Below are positions 57,530 to 64,000 of a DNA stretch of 64,000 bases, in pieces. Position 1 is the stretch's first letter. Each line of letters starts with the position of its first letter. Origin of the DNA: Delphinapterus leucas (Eukaryota > Chordata > Mammalia > Artiodactyla > Monodontidae). The notes beneath the pieces were generated by a model. It saw only the letters and a program-made list of their open reading frames with translations. It had not been told where the DNA came from and did not search any database. The position numbers and the translations under genes are program-made. The stretch covers positions 15,908,654 to 15,972,653 of the forward strand of contig NW_022097999.1 of assembly GCF_002288925.2 (NCBI RefSeq), written 5' to 3'.

Positions 57530-58250
57530 GGTCTCATAAGGAAATTCTACCATGTACTTAAAGGAGAATATTATTCCAGTGCTATTAAACTGTTCTAGAA
57601 AAAAGGAAAAGCATCCACATTTCATAATCAAATAAACAGTGATATGTAGATTTGATGATGTTTATATGAAGAACCATGGACAAATCTCACCTACGATTAG
57701 GTTATTAATACTTAAAGGACAAATAGCACCTAACAAGCAGAATCCATCAGCATAACAAAATAACCTTACCACCACGTGGGGTCATACTAAGAATGGAAGG
57801 ACAGTTCAATTCTATGATTTATAGTAACTTTTCATTAATAGATCCTAAGGGGATAAAAGTCACTTGGTCTATAGATGCTATGGAGACATCTGACAGAATT
57901 AGATACCCATTCTTGAGTTAGACAACTTGATGCCATGAATGGCTACCTCTTTAACTAAGACACCTCTCAGCCACAAAGCCAGCCTCCTACTCAATCTAGA
58001 AACTGAAGGGTTTGAATTCATGAACAAGAGATAAGGCTGCCCATGATCACTGTGAAATATCTAACATTGTACCAGAGGTCTCAGCCAAAAGTATTAGGCA
58101 AGGAAAGAAATTAGGGTTAAAAATAGGGAATTTGGATTATTGCTATCTACAGATTCCTACTGTCTATCTGGAAGACGCAAAAGAATTAACAGACGTTCTA
58201 CCAGAGAATTGAGTATAGCTATAGGCTAGGGCCCCAATTCATCTTTTGAT
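57530..58250 (+). mobile_element. Decayed L1 ORF2 sequence
   Basis: A-rich plus strand with L1-like CCATGATCACTGTGAAATAT and AAAGAATTAACAGACGTTCT-type stretches; no intact frame. Confidence 0.5.
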
Positions 58251-58559
58251 GAAGATCTTTTGAGGCAGCTACACCCATGTTGCATATATATGCTGAGCAG
58301 ACTTTGGTAGTGAACACTAGACCAGCACTTCCAACCGGGGGCACTCACCTAATGAGTGAGCCTAGCACTGCCTGGAACCCCCAACCACATGCAGCTTCAT
58401 TTTCCTTTAATCCTAGAGGTGTTATCCCCAACTTTCAGATGGGGTGAAGAAGGACATAATTAATAATAGTCTGTTGAATTTAATGCAGCCCCCCTACATA
58501 CCCAGAATGAGTATGAACAGTGTAAGCTATTTTGGGGGGCACAGACCCTCTGAAACCGC

Positions 58560-58800
58560 GACATTATCAACAACAACTTACACTGATTGGGTACTGCCTT
58601 GAGCCAGGCTCTGGTCTGGATTCTTTGTATGCACCACGTGATTTAATCCTCAGAGTGACTCTATTAGGAGGGTACCACCATTAGCCTTACTTTACAGATG
58701 AGAAAACAGAGGCTCAAAAGCAGGAGGTGAATCACACAAGCTCGCACAAACAGGATGGGAAAGGGAGGCTTGAACCCCAGGCCCCACTGCCCTCTTAACT
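58560..58800 (-). mobile_element. MIR SINE
   Basis: Reverse MIR: TTTACAGATGAGAAAACAGA and GGCTTGAACCCCAGGCCCCA. Confidence 0.74.
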
Positions 58801-59055
58801 ATCCCTCCCTGAGGCTTTTGCTGGAAGGGTGCATATCCCCTCAAAGCTTGGCTTTCACTTTCAGGGATCCAGAGGCCCCCTAAGTCCATCGTTGCCCCAC
58901 CCCACTGGCGGTCCAGGGGCCCAGGTAAAGCCCGGCAATGTTTGGCCTAAAGCCCCCTCTCACTCCACAGCCGCGGCTCTTGACCGAGCCACCCTGCATT
59001 TACCTCTGTCCCTGTTTTTACTCATTTCTTCTCTGGTCTAAAATCCTTATGTCTG

Positions 59056-59263
59056 GGCTTCCCTGGTGGTGCAGTGGTTGAGAGTCCGCCTGCCGATGCA
59101 GGGGACACGGGTTCGTGCCCCGGTCCGGGAAGATCCCTACATGCCGCGGAGCGGCTGGGCCCGTGAGCCATGGCCGCTGAGCCTGCGCGTCCGGAGCCTG
59201 TGCTCCGCAGCGGGAGAGGCCACAGCAGTGAGAGGCCCGCGTACTGCAAAAAACAAAAACAAA
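59056..59263 (+). mobile_element. CHR-family SINE (young type) with 17-bp target duplication
   Basis: TAAAATCCTTATGTCTG at 59039-59055 and 59264-59280 flanks a near-consensus copy. Confidence 0.96.
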
Positions 59264-59472
59264 TAAAATCCTTATGTCTGATGAAATTGTTCTTAATCTT
59301 TGGGGCCCAGAGACCTCTCCACCACCTCCTCCTCTCACTAGGCTTGCTTACTGCTTTGGGCCTGCATGCTCTGCTTTTAAGCACAGATGATTTCAAGGGC
59401 AACAAGATCCACCTTGCCCTTTCCAAGGGGATCTCCCCCAGCTGTTCTCAATTACCTAAAATGGCCTTTCTT

Positions 59473-60097
59473 TTTAAAAAAAATTTCTTTAATTTATTGC
59501 TTTACTTTTAACTGAGGTAACATTGGTTTATAACATTATATGTTTCATGGGTACAATATTATATTTCAACGTCTGCGCACACTACAGCGTGCTCACCACC
59601 AAAAGTTTAGTTTCCGTCTGTCATCACACCGTTGATCCCCTTTACTCATACCCCACCTCCACCCTTCCCCTCTAATAACCATTACTCTGTTCTCTGTGTT
59701 TGTTTAGTTTGGTTTGTTCATTTATTTTCGTTTTTTTTTTATATTCCACCTATGAGTGAAATCATACGGTATTTGTCTTTCTCCGTCTGACTTATCTCAC
59801 TTTGCATAATACCCTCATGGTCCATCCATGTTATCACAAATGGCAAGATTTCATTTTTTTATGGCCGAGTAGTATTCCATAGTATACATACACCAGATCT
59901 TCTTTATCCATTCATCCACTGATGGGACTTAGGTTGTTTCCATATCTTGACTATTGTAAATAATCCTGTGATGAACATAAGGGTGCATGTATCTTTTCAA
60001 ACTAGTGTCTTGGTATTCTTTAGATAAATACCCAGAAGTGGAATGTAAATTAGTGCAGCCATTATGGAAAACAGTATGGAGATTTAAAAATTCAGAA
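59473..60097 (-). mobile_element. L1 3' end with apparent 5' inversion
   Basis: 59473-60045 is a reverse L1 3' region (ATGGCCGAGTAGTATTCCAT, TAGGTTGTTTCCATATCTTG). 60046-60097 carries L1 in the opposite orientation (TGCAGCCATTATGGAAAACA). Imperfect flanks AAAATGGCCTTTCTT and AAAATGGACTCTTCTT suggest a single insertion. Confidence 0.7.
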
Positions 60098-60109
60098 TAA
60101 AATGGACTC

Positions 60110-61120
60110 TTCTTTGCACCATTACAGAGAGAGGCTCAGCAATGCCCACACCTGGGAGAAGCACAGTTTGGAGCCGTGGTTCTCAAACTCTGAAGGTCTT
60201 GGCATCACCTGGAGGGCTCATAAAGAGCAGGAGGCTCTTGGAAGTGGGCGAGGGCCTGGGCCTGAGTAGTATCTTGAGACCACCAGGTGATTCGGATACT
60301 TAGCAATGTCTGAGAACCACTGGAGCAAGGGAACCTCAATTAAAGCACAAATGAGCTACTAACCTTCCCCGTTTCTGGGGAGGTCACAGTTGAGAGCAGG
60401 CTGCAGTGGGTTAACCTCAGGCAGGAAGGGCAGCTTGATGAGAAAGCACTGGCGTGATTGCCAGGAGGGCTGATCCCAATCCCCCTAGCCCTACCTGACT
60501 GTGTGTCCTTGGCAAACCCACTCAGCCTTTCGGGGTCTTCAGTTTCTCTTTGTTAAAGGGGGAGGTCATGAAAACTACCTCACAAAGGGTGATGGGAATG
60601 GCTTAGGTGAATGAGCTTCCTGGTGTGCCTTCCCTGAGGGTCGACAAACAGAAGCAAGGCCAAAAGCAGCTTGTGGTTCAAGAATACCCTGTCTGGTGAC
60701 TGTCCTCCAACTTCAGTGGGTGCTTGTTTAAAATGCAGGTGCCTGGGCTCCACTAAGGGATTTCGATCCAGTAGGTCTATAATTGGGCTCAGGAGTCTGC
60801 ATTTTAAAACAAACATGGCAGGTGATTCTGGATTCCTCTTGGAGAGACGCTGTCCTCGTGGACTCCACACTGAGAGGACGCATGAGCAGTGGGCAGGCAC
60901 TTTACCGAGAGCGTTGGGACCTCACATATTCCACAGCCTGGCCTGCACTGACGACCCATCTCTTCTGTCATTTACTTGTTCATTCCCCACTCAAAAAAAC
61001 AATTCACTGGGCACCTATCATGTACCAAGTACTGTGTTAGACCGTGAGACTATCAAAATGAAGGAAAAATTCCCCGATTTCAAGGAGTCCCAGAATACAT
61101 TTTCCAATGGAAAAGTCTGA
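60110..61120. other. Intergenic, no gene recognised
   Basis: Contains a likely old DNA-transposon scrap near 60175-60330 (GTGGTTCTCAAACTCTGAAG ... CTGAGAACCACTGG). No coding signal. Confidence 0.45.
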
Positions 61121-62150
61121 TCTTTGCTCAAGATCCTTCAGTGGCTCCCCTTCATCTTACAGGGGTTATAAACCCAAATACCTTCAAGGACACAATGGTA
61201 ACAAATGTGCAAAGCTGGCTTAAGGCAAAGGGGAGGACTGGGGAGACTGTTGGCTAACAGAAGCCTGCATATCCCTCCTCTATGCCTTCAAGTTAAAAAA
61301 AAAAAAAAAAAAAAAGGCAAGCACTGCCAAGCAAAATGGTTTTACCAGTTGATTTCAGCCCTCAGACATCAATTTGCAACCTCTGAATCCAAATTCTTTC
61401 ATGTGGCATACCAGACCTCTAGAATAATCAATCACAAGTTTCTGCCTAGTCTCATTCTTTGCACATCTCTTCCCCCACCACCAACACCCCCAAAACACTG
61501 AACTTCCTGTATCGCTCCCAGCACACCATCATCTCTCATTCCTCCAGGCCTTTGCATGTGCCGTTGCCTCCACTCAGAGAGCACTTTCACAAACCTACCC
61601 ACTTGGCAGACTCCTGCTTCTCCTTCAGGTCTATGCCTGCATGTCACCTCCTCCAAGGAAACTTCCTCCCTGACTCCTTAGGCAGGTTTAGGGGCCCCAA
61701 CCTATATCCCCAGGCTCTTTGCTCATGCCTACAGTATAAAGCACAGCAGTGCCTCAAAGCCTTTGCTCTAGCTGGGTTCCAATGCCTGGACTGCTCTGCC
61801 CCCAGATACCTGCTCGGCTCACTTCCTCATCTCCTACGACTCTTTGCATAAATAGCACCTTCTCTCGGAGGCCTATTATGACCACCTACCTCATTCTGCA
61901 AACTGCTTCCACCCCTGCCACACTGCAGTGCCCCCCATTCCACTTTTCATGTTTTATAGCACTTTTCTCCTTCAAATGTACTCGATACTTGTTTATTATG
62001 TGCCCTATTTTCAGTGCCCCCTTCTAAAACATAAAGCTCATGAGAGCAAGGGTCTTTGCTTGTTTGTTTACTGTTTCTCAAATGTAAAGAACGGTGCTTG
62101 GCCCATAGGGGAGTTCAACCACATTTATGAATGAATGAGCGAGTGGGTGA
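61120..62150 (+). mobile_element. L2 LINE, long 3' segment
   Basis: TTGCTCAAGATCCTTCAGTG at the start, GCCTTTGCATGTGCCGTTGC in the middle, and an end with AAGAACGGTGCTTGGCCCAT and GAATGAATGAG repeats. An A run of over 20 lies at about 61295-61316. Confidence 0.75.
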
Positions 62151-62439
62151 ATTAATGAAGGAAGGAACGAACGAATGGATACCATAATGCAATTATCTAA
62201 GGTCTGAGTCCATTCTGGGCAGTAGCTTCTTAGGTTCCAAGGAACAGAGGTGGTTCTCAGTTAGTGTTGACGACTATTAGTAGCTATTTGATGAGTGACT
62301 GAGGACGGGAATGAAGGAACCAGTCACTGCAGTCACCAGGTGACTGCTGACGGTGGAATGAAGACGTGCCCAGAGGGAAAACCCTCATTTCCCCCAACCT
62401 CCCGCGTTTCCCACCACCTGCCTGTGGGACGCCTGCGAC

Positions 62440-62710
62440 CACAACAGCTGTAAAATGCATTCGCCAAGAGGGGTCGCTAAACCCTTATTTTCCTTCCTGG
62501 CGCGGAAAACTCAGGGCAGGGGCCTCTGCAGACGCAGAGAAAGCGCGGACAGGAGGAAAGGTGGGCGAAGGCCCCGACCCCCTCCGAGAGCAGCCAGCGC
62601 CCCGGCCGCGTGGCGCGCGCGCACGGAAGGCTGGGACCGAGCTCGCGCCGACTGCGGGGCCCGGACGAGCCCGGCAATACAATCCCAACCTAACTCAGCA
62701 CGACCCCTAC
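62440..62710. promoter_or_regulatory. Small CpG island without a recognised gene
   Basis: About 250 bp of dense CpG (CGCGTGGCGCGCGCGCACGG around 62608) in a repeat-rich intergenic region. Open frames on both strands reflect base composition. It may be an unannotated promoter or an enhancer. Confidence 0.5.
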
Positions 62711-64000
62711 GCTCTTAGGGTCTCCTAGGATCTGTTTTTCAGATAGGACCCCAGGCTCAAAGAGGCTGGGTGCCTTCGCCAATGTCGCACAACTAGAAAA
62801 CCTCAGGGGTAGGATTAGAATCCAGATGTGCTGAACGCTGTTGTTCCCTCGCTCCACTCCCCACTCCTCCCCAGCTCTTTCGGGCTAAAGCAGAGCAAGA
62901 TTCCAAGTCCAGTGTCTGGCTTGGCCTCATTTAGAAGGCCCTTGAGTCCTCTTTCCTGGTGGGGAAAGCATGGAGGTAGGCAGTGGGAGGTGGGAAAAAG
63001 ACCTAGTTCCTCCCCCAAGGACACGGACCCAGCTGCCCTCCCTCACTCCCACCCTGGTTTGTATCACCCTTGCTCCCTTGATTTCAGTTCCCTGGACTTT
63101 TAAATAGCCACCCGGCCACATGCAAATTCACTTGGGAAAGAGGAGCCTGGCAAGCACAGAGGTGGAGACAAGAGGGGAGGAAACTGCAAAGGGTTCCCTG
63201 ACCCATCTCAGAGATAGACAGCAGTGAAACTGAGGCCCAGAGAGGAGGTGACCTGAGAAAACCCTGGCCCATGCACACTTGTGGCCAGAACCTGAGAGTC
63301 CATAGTGATGGGCTCTCTTTGAGGACATGGATCCAGAGTTTCACATACTGGGCCTCCCAACAATCCAATGAGGAAAGTGTCCTTGGTTCCATTTTATAGA
63401 TGGGGAAACTGAGGCCCAGCAAGTTTTCCTCAGCCTTGTGCAAGTTCACGCTGCTTGCATTGGCCTGACTCCAGGTGTGTCTGAATCTCATGTGTTCTCT
63501 TCCTGGATTCCTGGGCCACAGCAATAGTACCCTAACGATTCCATTAGGTCTGGCCTGGTCTCCAGGTTGTATGTGACCTGGAGTGGACAGCCTGAGGAGC
63601 AGGAATGCCATAATGTCAGGATATGGTGGCTGTGACCCGTTCAGCCCATCTTCCTCCATCAGGACCTGAAGAAGGTTGCCACTTGGTTGCCCTCTGGGGA
63701 ACATTCTTCTTCCAACCAGTTACCCAGCAGGCGCTATTCTTCAAAGGGCACTGCAGGTGTTCCCTCCTCCAGAGAGCCTCTCTGACCACTCCAGCCCCTC
63801 AGAGCTCCAACGACTATCCTTCAAGATTCTGAGCAGTTGTCTGCTTAGGCATTCTATGACCCGAGCCCTCATCCGCAACTGGATTGTAAAGACCGTGAAG
63901 AGAGACTAACTCTGCTTGTACCTCCCTTTAGCCTATGGGGGCTGAGCATACAGTAGGCGTCAAGGAGCTGCTTTTTGTTTACTTATTTGCTGATTACATG
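62711..64000. other. Intergenic to right edge, no gene recognised
   Basis: Mixed unique and MIR/L2-like DNA (for example GATGGGGAAACTGAGGCCCA near 63400, and an L2-like end near 63840-63960). No splice-supported exon seen. Confidence 0.45.

Noticed and set aside
62366..62728. 120-codon open frame over the orphan CpG island
   Set aside because: No recognisable domain; composition-driven.

Overview
This is mammalian nuclear DNA, almost certainly from a cetacean. The signature is a set of young, nearly identical tRNA-derived SINEs of the CHR family (about 200 bp, beginning GGCTTCCCTGGTGG, with Pol III A and B boxes and an A-rich tail). Most of them have clean target-site duplications. They sit on a background of old mammalian repeats (L1, L2, MIR, MER5A, MLT1). 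CHR SINEs are known from whales, hippos and ruminants; the copy type and number here favour a whale or dolphin. There is no bacterial or viral gene cluster, CRISPR array or rRNA/tRNA gene.

Three genes lie head to tail on the minus strand, in the order known from human 11p11.2 (ACCSL-ACCS-EXT2), seen here in reverse. (1) 1-14.26 kb is the 5' part of EXT2 (exostosin-2, heparan sulfate polymerase subunit): a CpG-island promoter with noncoding exon 1 near 14.03-14.26 kb, a ~9.9 kb intron, coding exon 2 (3558-4123) and exon 3 (2528-2617). The rest lies beyond the left edge. (2) 22.4-39.2 kb is ACCS, a PLP-dependent fold-type I aminotransferase-like enzyme related to plant 1-aminocyclopropane-1-carboxylate synthase. 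All 14 coding exons were assembled by hand, giving an intact 491-codon frame with the PLP lysine at residue 323, and a CpG-island promoter near 38.5-39.26 kb. (3) 42.3-52.27 kb is ACCSL, the tandem paralogue of ACCS. Its 14 coding exons are all present and 12 of them match the ACCS exon lengths exactly. However, the frame carries a TAG stop at codon 122, and the exon 12 splice acceptor reads GG instead of AG. I therefore call ACCSL a young unitary pseudogene, or a gene reduced to a truncated form, in this animal.

The rest (14.3-22.2, 39.3-42.1 and 52.3-64 kb, plus introns) is repeat-rich intergenic or intronic DNA. It includes eight young CHR SINEs, three older full-length ones, a mariner MITE, a 103-bp hAT MITE with perfect 8-bp duplications, a solo retroviral-type LTR in an ACCS intron, MaLR LTRs, an L1 that looks 5'-inverted, and a small CpG island at 62.5 kb with no gene I recognise.

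The strongest result is the apparent decay of ACCSL beside an intact ACCS. No wholly new system was found. Human comparisons are from memory and are marked as such.
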